NCBI GenBank assembly: GCA_025331445.1
Contig: JAIWNE010000007.1
Coordinates: 551,912 to 615,911, forward strand
Reading direction: 5' to 3'
Source: Blakeslea trispora
Lineage: Eukaryota; Mucoromycota; Mucoromycetes; Mucorales; Choanephoraceae
DNA: 64,000 bases
The notes under the pieces are model-generated. The model saw only the letters and a program-made list of their open reading frames with translations. It was not told where the DNA came from and ran no database searches. This document shows positions 12,007 through 23,737 of this stretch, one piece after another (within the stretch, counting starts at the first letter, position 1; each line of letters begins with the position of its first letter). Made by a program: the position numbers and the translations under genes.

Positions 12007-13867
12007 GTCTAAAAGAAAGTATTATATGTACAGAAAAGTGGAGGTATAAGTGATTAAAAAAAACAAAAGAAAGAGAGAAAGAAAAAAAAGCAGAAGAAAA
12101 AAAAATTATGGGTTGTACCTAACACAATCGCCGTGTGGCTCACTCCGACTTTGGATGTGGTTATAGGACCTTTAGGCTGCGCTTTTATTCTCAGACTATA
12201 TAAAAACAAAACGAAATTCTACCATTTATCCTCTTTATATCTTTCAAGGCCGTGCATCGTGGTACAACATGTCAAATGAAGGATCTACAATAGAAATTTC
12301 GAGAACCAAGAGAACTTGGAGACTAACTCAAGTGCGCAACAACTGCAAGAGGACAGAGAACACAAAAGTCTACTAAATAAAGCATTCCAGAATTGGAAGA
12401 AACTCCCAGAGATTAAGAGTTACAAAGTCGATGCACCCACAGCGCATCTATTCAACCAATAAAAGAGCAAGTCAACTCAGAGTCACATCTAGAGAAGTAA
12501 TAGAGATGTCCCAAGACTTGAGTCAGATATTTGAAGAAGGAGAAAGCAAGCAGTGTAATGCTCCTCTCAGTAATGAAACAACGGAAAAGATCAACAAAGC
12601 AAGATACGAAAACGTCTTTATCAGACAATCAACAAACAGTGATCGCAAGGGAGGATGCTCTAATGAGAAAAGCTACAAAACAAAGAAGAGATTTGTTTGA
12701 TATGGCCAGCCAGAGAGAGAGAGAGTTGTTCTTGTCTTGCGATGGACAGTGTTGTCTGCTGTCTGAAGTGGTCTTTCCCCAAGACCAATAAAGAAAAAGA
12801 AAGGTTAATTGAGCAAAACTCTACCAATTAAGTTGGTGATAGAAAAATTAACAAAACCTATAAAAAATAAGAAAACTTTGGAAAAGACACTAGAAATTAT
12901 TCAATTCCAAAAGACAGTAAAATTCCAACCGCAAGACTGCAATTATTTCAAGACAGCTGGAAACAAAAAATCGAACATCAGTGGCCGTGACCAGTCATTC
13001 AAAGAAGAATCTCATTTGTAGGATAGACCTGAGAGATGTTTATGTCGTAGTTCTAATACATACAGAATCAAGGCGATGTTTGCCAAGTAGCAAAATCAAC
13101 AGACGAAACGTAATTGAATTTGAAGGAAGTTCTGAATCACTTGCCAGATCTTGACCTTATCAGAGGAGTTACAAAAACAATAAAACGATAGAGATATATC
13201 CCAAAGACAACATCTCGACAGCAATAGCAGATACCATCACTTTAGAACCAACAGGTTTAAAAGCGATACAATTGCTTCTATCATTCTTTTCATTGATTAT
13301 ACTTCTTTGTGGAAGAATAAAAAATAACACAGAGACTCAAAGTTTATTGTTACCCTTATAGTATATATTATATCCCTTTTTGAGCAGTTGTATTGTTTTC
13401 GGTCTTGATTTATACATTGTATGTATTTTTTAGCGACATTTAGACATGCTTTTTTTAAAAAAAAGAAAAAGACTAACGAATGCATATGAGGGAGGCCAAT
13501 AGCGGCTAGACAGTAGCTGCTACAGATTATAAGATTGTGCATAAATTTCATATGTTTCCATAGAGGGTATTTCAAGTAACAGCCGAAATCAGGATACATT
13601 CACAAGAAAGAATGGCATAGTTACAAATTCAATTAAAAAAAGAACCTCGATTGTTAAAGTGGTCTTATACAATCAAACGACAGAGTAAGTTTCCTCATAT
13701 AATTTCACACTTGATAATTTGACAGAATGATTGTACAAGTTGTATACAATCAAATAATGACAAGCCAACCATCTTGACCTCTCTTGAGCTCTCAATACTT
13801 ATATGATGGATTGCCTATAGAGACACAGTCTGCTGTATGAATGCGCTTCTTCCTTTGCTTTATTAAA
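12007..13867. other. Spacer with a decayed coding-like tract (12.25-13.3 kb)
   Basis: No intact gene is seen. From about 12250 to 13260 the plus strand is purine-rich and protein-like pieces appear in changing frames, for example RESIDUAL open runs at 12431-12700, 12531-12791 and 12809-13021, all without conserved motifs. This pattern suggests an old decayed gene or retroelement, but I cannot name the family. 13300-13867 is AT-rich with nothing recognisable. Confidence 0.35.
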
Positions 13868-14412
13868 TCAGAGCTTGACTGCAATATTGAATTTCGTGTG
13901 AGAACCTGAATAACACACGCGATTCTGTTGATCAAAAATTTTGGTATGGATATTGGCTAGATTTTTTCCCACTCGTTGTGTCTCACATTCAATACGAAGC
14001 ACTTCACCTAAAGGAGCTCCACTCAAATAGGTAACTGCCAAGTCGCTAGAGACACCAAGCATTTCCCATTGATGCTTTCCTGAAGTGACCATAATGGCAA
14101 AGCTACTACAGATATCAATCAACGTAGCTACACAACCACCATGCACTCTACCTAATCTGTATGGAAAGAGAGAAAAGACATTTAGTCGGAAATTCTAACA
14201 ATAGCTGCTTTTTTGGTTGCTTACATGTTACAATGTACTTGCTCTACTGTGAATTCCCAAATGAGTTTATCAGGTTCTGCACCTACAAGTTTTAAAGCGG
14301 GGTATAATGGATCATCCCAACGTGCAGGATCATCTTTTGATTTGCCGAAAAAAGAGCTTATGTACAATTCAAGTCTTGGGTATTTTTTTGCTATCTCTTT
14401 AGATATCTTCAT
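13868..14412 (-). CDS. Hotdog-fold acyl-CoA thioesterase (ACOT13/PaaI-like)
   Basis: Two-exon gene. Exon 1 (start 14412) gives MKISKEIAKKYPRLELYISS and ends VEQVHCN; exon 2 continues LGRVHGGCVATLIDICSSFA. The HGG motif followed by a long helix is the active-site signature of hotdog thioesterases of the ACOT13/PaaI type, which hydrolyse acyl-CoA. The second half (LAVTYLSGAPLGEVLRIECE, VGKNLANIHTKIFD) forms the expected beta sheet. About 158 residues, usual for the family. No clear targeting signal; location could be cytosolic or mitochondrial. Substrate cannot be read from sequence. Confidence 0.83.
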
Positions 14413-15330
14413 TTTGATTTTTCTTTTTCAAGAAAAGGAAAGAAAGAGAGGAAAAAGAAAATTGCAAGTGAGAAAAGTTATGACAAAGATCAATATTTAT
14501 TGGAGTTACACCAATGAGGCTTAATCAACTGGAGTGCACAGACTACGCATATGTTAGTATCGATAACTAGTTTCAGCTTTTTACCTTATGTATTCATACT
14601 AACAACAGGGATATTCTTGCTGATAAAACACAAGATGATAGGTTCTTCACAATCCAAAAACAACACAAAAAGAGAGGTTGGATTTATTAGGCCAACAAAA
14701 GCCGACTATAGAAAAGCTGATAAAAGAGGCGATAAATCAATGATATTGAATTGTGATGATGGCAAATGGTTGATGATACTATGTGTAGCTTTGTTGATTA
14801 AAAAAGCACTGAACAAGCAAGCAAGAAATCGATCTTTGAATTTGCTTTATGATGTACAGTTATCAATCCGATAAAAAATCACATTAAAAAATGATTAGGT
14901 CCAACAGCCTAGCAATTAAGGAGATACCATTTGTTTACATCATGCAGCTGTGAGCTGTTCTGCCTCCGCTTAACTCGATTTTCTAAGGCCTTTTTCATTT
15001 ATACTCAACACCCTCCTTTTTTTAGGACAATAACATGGCTATCATGTTATTGCATAATGAGCAGTTATAACTCTCTCTATAGGCTCAACATCTGATTCTC
15101 TTTTGAATGTCAATAGAGAGAGAGTAAGAGAGAGGGATAGTGGGTTTGATGTTTATCCTTAGACTAAAGTTAGCTTTATAATTTTCCTTTCTTTTTTAGT
15201 AGGAGCGTTAATGAAAAAAGAAAAAAAAAATAATAAGCGCGCCAAAAGCAAAAGCAGTCCCATTAGAGCTTCTGTTTAAACTTGGGTCCATCCATTTCTT
15301 TTTTTTTCCTTCTTCTTTCTATAGTCAAAT
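14413..15330. other. Divergent spacer; one doubtful 107-codon ORF and palindromes
   Basis: Lies between the thioesterase (minus) and Tim8 (plus) start codons. An ATG ORF at 14551-14874 (+) encodes 107 residues beginning MLVSITSFSFLPYVF, with one hydrophobic segment and then basic sequence. It has no recognisable domain and may be chance. 15028-15052 is a perfect palindrome and 15070-15125 an imperfect CT/GA inverted repeat (described separately). Confidence 0.3.
15028..15052. repeat. Perfect inverted repeat, 10-bp arms
   Basis: CAATAACATG, a 5-base loop GCTAT, then CATGTTATTG. It lies about 280 bp upstream of the Tim8 start codon. It could be a protein-binding palindrome; no homologous site is known to me. 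Confidence 0.5.
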
Positions 15331-15730
15331 ATGTCTCAACCTCAATTCAGCGAAAACGACCAACGTGAACTTGCCGAGGTAAACACGATGATTTCTATGA
15401 AAAACAATCGAAATTCTCAATATTGACAGAAAATTCATTTATTGTAATGCATAAAGTTCCTCCAAGCCGAACAAGCCAAGGCTCGTGTTCAAGAAACTGT
15501 TCACAGCATGACAGATACCTGTTGGGTAAAATGAAAGAAAGATTTTATAGATGAGGATGATGTTGACAATGTATTTCCCTATGATGGTTTAGGATAAGTG
15601 TATTTCCAAGGTCAACAACAAGTTGGATCGTTCCGAAGAAGCCTGTCTTGCCAACTGTGTCGACAGATTCTTGGATACCAGTTTGTTCATCGTCAAGCGT
15701 CTTGAAGATTTGAGATCAAGCGGCATGTAA
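15331..15730 (+). CDS. TIM8: Small Tim chaperone of the mitochondrial intermembrane space, Tim8
   Basis: Small TIM chaperone that partners Tim13 to carry hydrophobic precursors across the intermembrane space. Three exons give MSQPQFSENDQRELAE, FLQAEQAKARVQETVHSMTDTCW and DKCISKVNNKLDRSEEACLANCVDRFLD. The twin CX3C motif is complete: CWDKC is rebuilt across an intron and CLANC lies downstream. About 84 residues, as expected. The pattern fits Tim8 better than Tim9, Tim10 or Tim13, judged from memory of the family. Confidence 0.88.
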
Positions 15731-15848
15731 ATAAATTAACCCTCTTGTTCTCTACATTACTATACACAAAATAGATTGAAACTCTCTCTTCTATGTTACA
15801 TATGCTTTTTTTTCTTTATAAAAAAATATATTTCTTCAAACTTGTATT

Positions 15849-16442
15849 TTAACATAAAAGTGATGATACACCATGCATTTCTTCTCGAATTTCATCCCAT
15901 ACTTCATATATTTTTTCATTAATTCGATTCAAGTCTTGCTTATATTCGTTGATTGTTTCATCAAAATCCTTATCTGATTCTTTTGCTTGGATGGTCAGAA
16001 TTTGGATTTTGGCAGCCTATGATTTTTGTTTTAATAAGGAGGAGAATCTTTTTTTTTTTGACACAAAACTTACTTTGGCAAGCTTTTCTTTTTCTGTGTT
16101 TTGTAAAGTACGAATCATGCCAGCAATAACTGTATCTGAGATTTCTCTTTCGATTGCTTGAATCTCGACAGACACGTCTTGAAAACCTTCTGTAACAATC
16201 TTACAGATGGAGTGATACTGCTCTGCTGGACATTTGCCACTCAAATAATCATTGAAAGCTCTGCGTAGTCAAGATAAAAAATAAACAAATGCAATGCACA
16301 CAATAATTAAATAGAAAGAGGGAGCTATCTATATTTACATGTCAAATTCTTTATATAATTCCATTCGAGTATCTTGTGCTTTCAAAACTTTTTGAAGTTG
16401 AGTCGCTAAAACCTCATTCTTGTCCTTGTCTTCTGCAGTCAT
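15849..16442 (-). CDS. REX1-B-domain protein
   Basis: Small helical protein. From the ATG at 16442: MTAEDKDKNEVLATQLQKVL, then MELYKEFDMAFNDYLSG, YHSICKIVTEGFQDVSVEIQ, AIEREISDTVIAGMIRTLQN and a C-terminal exon ending EEMHGVSSLLC. The layout and the run of Y..IC..VT..FQ..S..I..IE match the REX1-B family (required for excision in Chlamydomonas; C19orf60/REX1BD in animals), whose function is poorly known. An upstream exon is possible because the frame stays open back to a tag acceptor 21 bases before the ATG. It converges with Tim8. Confidence 0.6.
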
Positions 16443-17800
16443 AAAGGGCGACGTGTATGATTTCTAAAGCAAAAGAAAAGAAAAATGAAAAGTTTGAGGT
16501 TGATATACGATTAATAGTAATTTTATTTAAATAAATTTTAAATGGCTGGTGAACACGGAGCTTAAAAGCTGAATTGTCCTAGCCAGATCGAAGCGCATGA
16601 GGAATTAAACATCCTTTAGGGATAAAAGGCTAAAGAAAAAGAATCACATCGTATGTGTGGGTATCAAAGGGAGGGAACAACCACTATAGTAGAAGGGAAT
16701 CAGTATTGTTTGGAGACGAAGGATGGAAAATTCTTCAGCCAGTATGCGAAAAAAATTCTAGAATTATATAAGTCAATTCAAGATAGCAACAAACCCAAAA
16801 GAAAAACTCACTTTATAGGCTTTGCATTCATCACGTAAAAAAGATTCAAGTTTATATTTTCGAGCATCATAGCCTGTATGTTCTTCGGTATTAGAGAAGG
16901 GGGGAGAAACCGTGTGGGAGGAAGCTTATTTGGTTAAACCACTGAGTTTCTCATCCTATAACTCAAGCACACTATCATCTGAATACTCATCATCAGATTA
17001 TTGCGCTCCAAAGTAACTAGTGTTGAAATTGTTACTTCTGAGTGAAAACTATAATACAAAGAAAAGAGGATGACACAGCTTAAACAGTTCAAAAGCGTAA
17101 TTTCCACACAAGTGACTTAAGAGGTTCTATTAAAACTCTGGGAAACCCTAAATCAGGACACCTTTTTTCAGCAATGTTTAAGGTGGGACATTAATCTGCA
17201 TAAAAATAGTAATGCTATTTATTGTCTCAGTAAATAACACTGCTTCAGGAGAAAAGCTTGTTTTTTTCTCATAAGACCTGAAATGGCAAAATTTGAGACA
17301 GCCTTCCTTTTGTGCAATGCCTAACGGACACAAATACGATATTTGAAACTTATAAGAAGAATGACAACTAGGCACAACCATCTACTCTTGAGTCTGTTGA
17401 ATCCAGCTTGTCAGATAAACTTACTGTTGTATTTCATACTCTGTTTAAAATAGCTTTCATGTACGCTGTAATCTGATGCACACCTCTCTCTCTCTCTCTC
17501 TCTCTGTCAAAGAAAGGAAAAGTCGAAATATTACAAGTCTGGTTTGTGCTGATTTACAAGGAAAACAACGTCAAGTTAATTTCATTGTTGCATATTAATA
17601 GAGAAAAAGGCTCGTTGACTTATTTGATTTTACGATTGAATCTATATGAGCAATATGAACACAGACTGTATAAAGAAGATGACAAAGATGCAGATTTTTG
17701 TACATATATGTGTGTGAGTATTTGCAAGGAAATATATAGACAAATGTCATCCAATACTTGAATAGGAGAGTTATGAAAAGAAAAAAAAACTGTACACATT
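16443..17800. other. Spacer without a recognisable gene
   Basis: Short open runs exist (for example 16653-16838 +) but none has a family signature or good splice context. A CT microsatellite lies at 17484-17506. The stretch 16550-16850 is less AT-rich than its surroundings and looks like fossil coding sequence. Confidence 0.4.
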
Positions 17801-18691
17801 TTAAATTGCGGTGTCCTTTTGCTTTGATTTAAAGCGAGGAGGTGAAAGCGAACGCATCAGACGTATCTTGTGTGTTTTGCCATGCTGACTAACACCTATC
17901 TTCTTTCTTGATGGCAAGTCCTCAGTATCTTCTATCTCGCGCAAGCATTCCCTTGAGAGTTGAGTAGATGATGTTTCATTGTTATTCCAGATAGGGGGTG
18001 GTCTGTTTTTCTTTGTCTGCTTTTACTTCCTCTTGGTCGTCCTCATGATATAGATCATGGCTGTCATGGAAATAGCCAGTGTCACAGAAAATATGTGAGA
18101 GCCAAGCATCAGTTGGGTCCAGTACGTTCAATTCGTTGTCTTGCTCAATAAATTCATCATCGAATGTAGAATAATTTACTTGAGACAGAGGTGGTACTTG
18201 GAGCATGATTTCATCATTGAAAATCGATTCTTTAGTAAACGGACGTTCTGGTGATGACATGGGACATAAACTAGAGGAAAACAAATCACCATCATCAGAA
18301 TCTTCATCTTCTGAAAATGATGTGATACTCTATAGAAAGCATATTTTTTTTTAAATAAAGATCATGTTGTTTCTGGAGTATTCATCTTACTTTTGAATTA
18401 TCATACATGCTGATGCCTTGGGAAGATAAGCACATATCGAGGTTAGGATGATGCACGTTTGACTCCCTTTCTTCGCGAAGCGCATTCATTAGCTTCTGAT
18501 CAAAATTGGTAACTGGTAGCTGTCGTTGTGGTGAAGAGCGGATACGGCCTAACCCAACTGAACTTGAGTCAATAGCCATACGTGATAGACGAGTGCATGG
18601 TGTAAAGGTAAAATAAGCAGAGGATTCATCTGTCATGTCAGGCTGTTTACGTCGAGGCGTTCGAAGACCCTCTTTGGCTGTAGTCGACATT
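17801..18691 (-). CDS. Unrecognised Ser/Thr-rich, probably regulatory protein
   Basis: Starts MSTTAKEGLRTPRRKQPDMT (18691). Exon 1 holds several SP/TP or basic-flanked sites (RTPRRK, FTPCTRLSRM, RIRSSPQRQ), the pattern of kinase substrates. Exon 2 is acidic (SFSEDEDSDDGDL) with SSPERPFTKESIF, and the ORF stops at 17982. In the next frame a second open run of about 60 codons follows immediately (NNNETSSTQLSRECLREIED to RLMRSLSPPRFKSKQKDTAI, stop at 17801) with similar composition, so the true end may be reached through a missed intron or a frameshift. No conserved domain recognised. A nuclear, cell-cycle-type regulator is a guess from composition only. Confidence 0.6.
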
Positions 18692-21600
18692 GGAATAACC
18701 TTATTTTTAAATGAAAGCGAAACAAGAAACAAAAAGAAAAAAAGAGATTGAGTGTGGGGAGGTTTGAGTTACTTGATTTTGAGGTTTTCGGAGCTAGAAA
18801 AATAATCATATCCAGGAAATAAACAATTCGGTGTTAAGTAAAGCGTTTGTAGTAAACATAAGTTTGAAGGAGCTCATGTTAAAGCTGAGTTGCTGCTTTC
18901 AATTATGAAGATGCTTGTTGTTCTTTGTCTGCCTAGTCATTTACTCCTTCTTTTTCTTCTTTGTAAACAATCAAGATTCCTTATTCTTTAATCACATGGG
19001 ACATGTTCCCATTGTTATTAAATTTATCTTTTCAATCTATTTTTGTTGAATGATAGAAACATGCTTTCTTTTTCATATGTGTTGCATGTACTTGCTCAAA
19101 CACTTTTGTGTGTGCATATCTTCCTAGTACATATTGTTAGTTAAATATACAGCAAAAAAGATATTGATTCAAATGATAACGCGTTTTTTTTTTGAGCGCG
19201 TACAAAAACTATCGCTTTCTTAAAATGGTAAGCGAATGGCCATTATCGCATCACCTATGGGTCGCTTAACTCATCTTTTTTTTTAAAGCATCCCACTTTT
19301 GATACAAGGCGAATTGATCCCCGAATAAAGAGTTGGACAAGCTTTGAAATGAAGCGATTTTTGTAATGACTAGCTTAGACTAAACTCTATGTTTCTTTAC
19401 CAATCTCTTAGTGGCTAACAGTGATAACAAAGGCATGTGTGGCTCTTATAATGAAAACAAAGATAATAAATATTGGGAAGCTTGTTGGTTGTGCCATGTT
19501 ATCAGCATGTGAACTTCCGCCTAAGCGACACTGTTAATGTACAAAGAAAAAAAACAAGAGAAAGAGATGAAAAATGAAGCCTTTCTATATCTTTTTGACA
19601 GAACTTGATCACATGTTGGTCTGTATTGCTGAAATCCTTCTGCTGATCCTTTGAGATTGGCTTTTTTTTGTGTGTTCCCAGACGTTGATTCCTTTTCCTG
19701 CCATTGTATGTCTTGCAAACAGAAATGGGAGGAAAAGAGAGCAAGAGCAAGAGCAAGAAAAGGAGAGTCAAGAAAGCAAAGAGGTAAGGTGGATTTCTCT
19801 GTCTTTTGCTTCCCTGACTTATGAGCTCCATTTTAGAAAAAAAGAAAGAAAGCATTGATTATCATCACACTTGTCCAACCATCAAGGCTGCTGGCTAGTG
19901 CATGTAAACTCTGTCTGCACTCTTTCCCTCCCCTCCTCTTCTAAAAGAACACATTATATCTTAATTTACCTTAATAACATGGTAAACTTTTCTTTTGTTC
20001 AAGAAGAGCTTGACTTTCAAAACGACGTTCATGCTAATGAATGTCACTGCTTGTCTCAACCTGATCTAGCAGCTTTTCTTTGGTATTTTGTTTGTCTGTC
20101 AGTCTTTTCCCTTTTATTTAGGCTTGGCCATGATGTCTGTACTGCTCTTTGTCTTTATCTTTCTTTTGTTATTCGTTCTATAGTATAACGAAAAATTTAG
20201 GCTAGGCTTTTTCTTGATTACTGAAAAGTAGACGCAAACGGAAATTTTCCTGTTGTGAGGTTGAGATCCTCGACATCATGTATAAAATTACTTTGGCATT
20301 TTAAAGCACCACATAGTAAGTCAGTGGTTTGCTCATCAGACAAAGCGATGATTGATTGACTCATCTAAATTTGCAAGCACAAAGAAATTAAGGAAAAAGT
20401 CTCTATGGTGTTTCTTTGGAGCTCAGAAATACGATGAGCCAATTTGTTTCCTTTGTCATGAAGTCTAAGATTGAAGACTGTTATGATTTAGCTGCAATAA
20501 GGCAAAAGTCATTGAGGGGGGGGATTGTTTCTTTCCTCTTGTAAACCAGAATATTGGTACTTGTATGTTCATGCTCATAAAGAAGTAGATATAATTATGT
20601 GTGTGTATTAGTGTGCCTTCATAAGGCATACGCTTTATAATCATTTCTCTGCTTGGACAATACATGTTTGATGCGCTCGCTGAAATCCATTTTTTTTTTT
20701 GACTTGAAGTGTGTTCTGATGGTTGTCAGCAGTGAAAAGAAAGAAAATGAAAATGAGCTTCTTGAAGCTTGCATTCCAGCACTCAGCTCATCTGGCGAAT
20801 GCGTTTGAACGGTACTTAGTCTTATGTTTTAATTGTTATCATTATTTCGAACCCAATTCATGTACTATTACTGCCACTCTTGCTACGCATATACCAAAGA
20901 AGAAAACCTCAAGCCAAATAAAAAAAAAAGCTGCCCCTCTATCTCTTGGTTCACTTTGCTCTCTGTCTCTTTACGCGCCACACTGAATTGGGCTCAATCT
21001 GCTTTATGAAAATCACTCACTTACTTGTGTTGTCTGCCACTCTCCGATTGACATACTCTCCACTGTTTGAAAGAATGCCTACACATATTCTGTCAAATCT
21101 TGATCTTTATTACTGCTTACTCTAAAAAATGTACACTTTGTATAATCTACTTTGTATAATGCATTTGATCAATTGCAAACAAAAAAATAAAAAGCAACAA
21201 GTTTGCTTCAAATATATTTCATTCACTGTTCTTGCAACTAGCGTACGCATGTTTCTTTTCTGCAACAAACATCTTTGCTTTGAATATATTTATCTTTGAG
21301 TTTGCACATCCCATGGCTCCAATTTTTCATAGGCAATATGAACCCTCTAGTAGGAATCTCTTTGTCTTGTTATTGTTACTTATTCAATAAATTGTATCAA
21401 TATATCCTGTACATCAGAGAGGGTTTACAAGATCTCTAGAATCAGACAAACTTTTACCTTTCTGTAGTTAACCCTGATGTTCAAATTGGATTCATCAATT
21501 TACTAGCGAAATTTATTGCTGCTATATTTAGTTTTCATTATTTGTTTAAGAGTACGAAGAACAACGAGAAGGAAGAATTCTGTAATAGCTCCTAAATATA

Positions 21601-22102
21601 AACAATTTTATCTGCTTAAATTTAACACATTTACTTCATAGTCTTAGCTACATTGATGTTTAGGTAAGAGTGATGGAAACTTTACTACATTATGCTTTTG
21701 TCCAAAAAAATCAGTCGACAGGAGAAAAAGGGAGAGTAATGTTTTTAACAGTAAGCGCAGTGATTAAGCACAGAATCTGTAGCCTGTCGAAAGCAACAAT
21801 TGTCTGAAACATTAGAAATGTGTTAGCCAATAAGGTATGCTTTTTTCATGCAAACTGTTTAACTTGATATATGAAGATGAATGGACTTGCAAAATACAAT
21901 AAATATGTTTTTAATGTTGCATTATTTTAAGATACTAATTCTACATTGTTTTCATTAAAGTTTCAAAGCACGAAAAGCAAAAAAGTTATATACGAAAAAA
22001 GAGACAAAAATGAACCAAATAAAACAGACACGGCAAAATTCATCCCTGTCCTTTTCTGCATATTCAGTCACTTTCATCTCTTTTCTTTGGTTTGAAGGAT
22101 AT
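18692..22102. other. Long spacer (about 3.4 kb) with no credible gene
   Basis: Only short ORFs on both strands, none with family features. The longest ATG run of interest, 19979-20188 (+), begins MVNFSFVQEELDFQNDVH and becomes hydrophobic; it has no support. The region is rich in CT/TTT tracts and has no tRNA or rRNA signatures that I can see. It could hold long non-coding RNA, long UTRs or promoter sequence. Confidence 0.45.
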
Positions 22103-23737
22103 CTATTGACCAGCCATCATAGCTTCCATAGACATGTTGCCTTCCATTTGTTCACGGACAAACATTTCAAAGTATTGGAAAATGATCATTACTGTCATCA
22201 AAATGCCTGCACCAGAGCCAATTGCACCAAAAATATCAGCGACGACGGCAATAATAGCTAAGGCAGCACCACCGAAAGAGGCAGCAACAGGGATTACACG
22301 TTGCAATTCTTTGTACATAGAGACATCACGGAAGCCAGCAATAGTCAATTGTTGATCCTTCAATGTTTTGGCAACATCACGAGAAGAAGAGCCAGAGATA
22401 TCAACCCAGGCCTTTGAGAGGTAAGCACAAACAAGCAAAGTGATAGAAACATAAACGGCAGTGTGCAAGGGAGCAAAGACAGCCTCAGCAACGCTATGGG
22501 GGGATGAAATGTAGTACACAAGACCACCGGTGGCTACGAGTTGGCTGCTGTTTTCAGTGATTGGCTCCCAGACACCAAGTACACGAGTGATCAAGTTACT
22601 GCCAAAGTAAGAGTAAACAGTTTGAGAAAACAAAGCAATGTTGGCAAATAAAGCGGTTTGAAGCATGATGGGCATGCTAGAGGTATAGAAAAACTTGATG
22701 GGATAGTTGGCGCGTTGACCACGAAGACGGTTAGACTTGACAGGAAGCTCAACGCGGAAGCCTTGGATATAGATGACAGCAGCAAAAGCAGCAAGAGTAC
22801 TTATGATACTCATAGCATTGGTCAAGTCAGAACGGTAAAAAGCATCCTTCAAGGCACGAGCCTTGTCCTTACGAGAACCCAACAAATGGAAAAGAGAAAT
22901 AAGGGCACCTTCATATTCGTTACCGCGAATAGTGGCAACAGTAGAGAAAGACAAAACCTTCCAGAAAATAGTTTGACATACGCTAGCAGCAACAAAAATG
23001 TTGATACCAGAGCCCAAACCATAACCCTTTTGCAACAATTCATCCAAAAGAATTACAACATAAGATGAAAAGACAAGTTGGACAATCAACAAACCACAAC
23101 GAATGGTACCAATTTCAATAGGATTACCATAAAGACCAGTGAAGACGAGAAGGACGGCTTGAGTGACAGCAATTAAGACAGCAAACACTAACAAGACAAA
23201 TCAGTTCTCTTGGTCACACACGTACACATTGGATTCCTTTTGTTCGCCTTCTCTTTTACTTACATTTTTGAGCACCGCAGAATAAAGCGCGATCTTCCTT
23301 CAAGCTGTAATCAACATGAATAACATTGGAAGCAGCCAAGAGTTGCAAAGCCATACCAGAAGTCAAGATGGGCAATACACCAAGTTCGGTGAGTGTACCA
23401 CGGTTGCTAGCCAAGACAGTACGGAACCAGTAGAGAGGATCAGAGGAGTCAGAAGAAACTACACCATAGAGAGGAAGCTGAGACATGACCAAATAGGCAA
23501 ACAGAGCAATCACAGTATACAAGAGCTTAAAGTTGAAAGGGACCTATGAAATGAGTTTAGTTGGATACTGTTACAGTAAAAAAGGTTATGTCATTTACTT
23601 TGCGATCAGGAGATTCTATTTCGGGAAGAGCAGCCATAAAAGGCTTGAAGAAGCGAAGCACCCGGACTAGTATAAAGAGTCAGTCATAAAAACACGAACA
23701 TTACTGTTTGTGATATATTCATCAACTTACGGCCCAT
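22103..23737 (-). CDS. SEC61: Protein translocon subunit Sec61 alpha
   Basis: Pore-forming subunit of the ER translocon. The first coding exon is only ATGGGCC (23731-23737); exon 2 continues RVLRFFKPFMAALPEIESPD, exon 3 carries LLYTVIALFAYLVMSQLPLY and the plug region, and the last exon (22103-23194 minus a few bases) the rest. Typical Sec61 features: GLGSGINIFVAASVCQ, the cytosolic loop FRVELPVKSNRLRGQRANYP, GVWEPITENS and SRDVAKTLKDQQLTIAGFRD. Ten hydrophobic segments are expected and consistent. Three introns, all in the 5' third. Length is usual. Confidence 0.96.

Noticed and set aside
19502..20188. ORFs of 60-117 codons on both strands
   Set aside because: Low-complexity (KERKR, SFFLFLL) shadows of pyrimidine-rich DNA; no family features.
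20850..20880. A minus-strand GGGTTCGAAAT resembling a tRNA B-box
   Set aside because: No matching A-box, acceptor stem or cloverleaf could be drawn around it.
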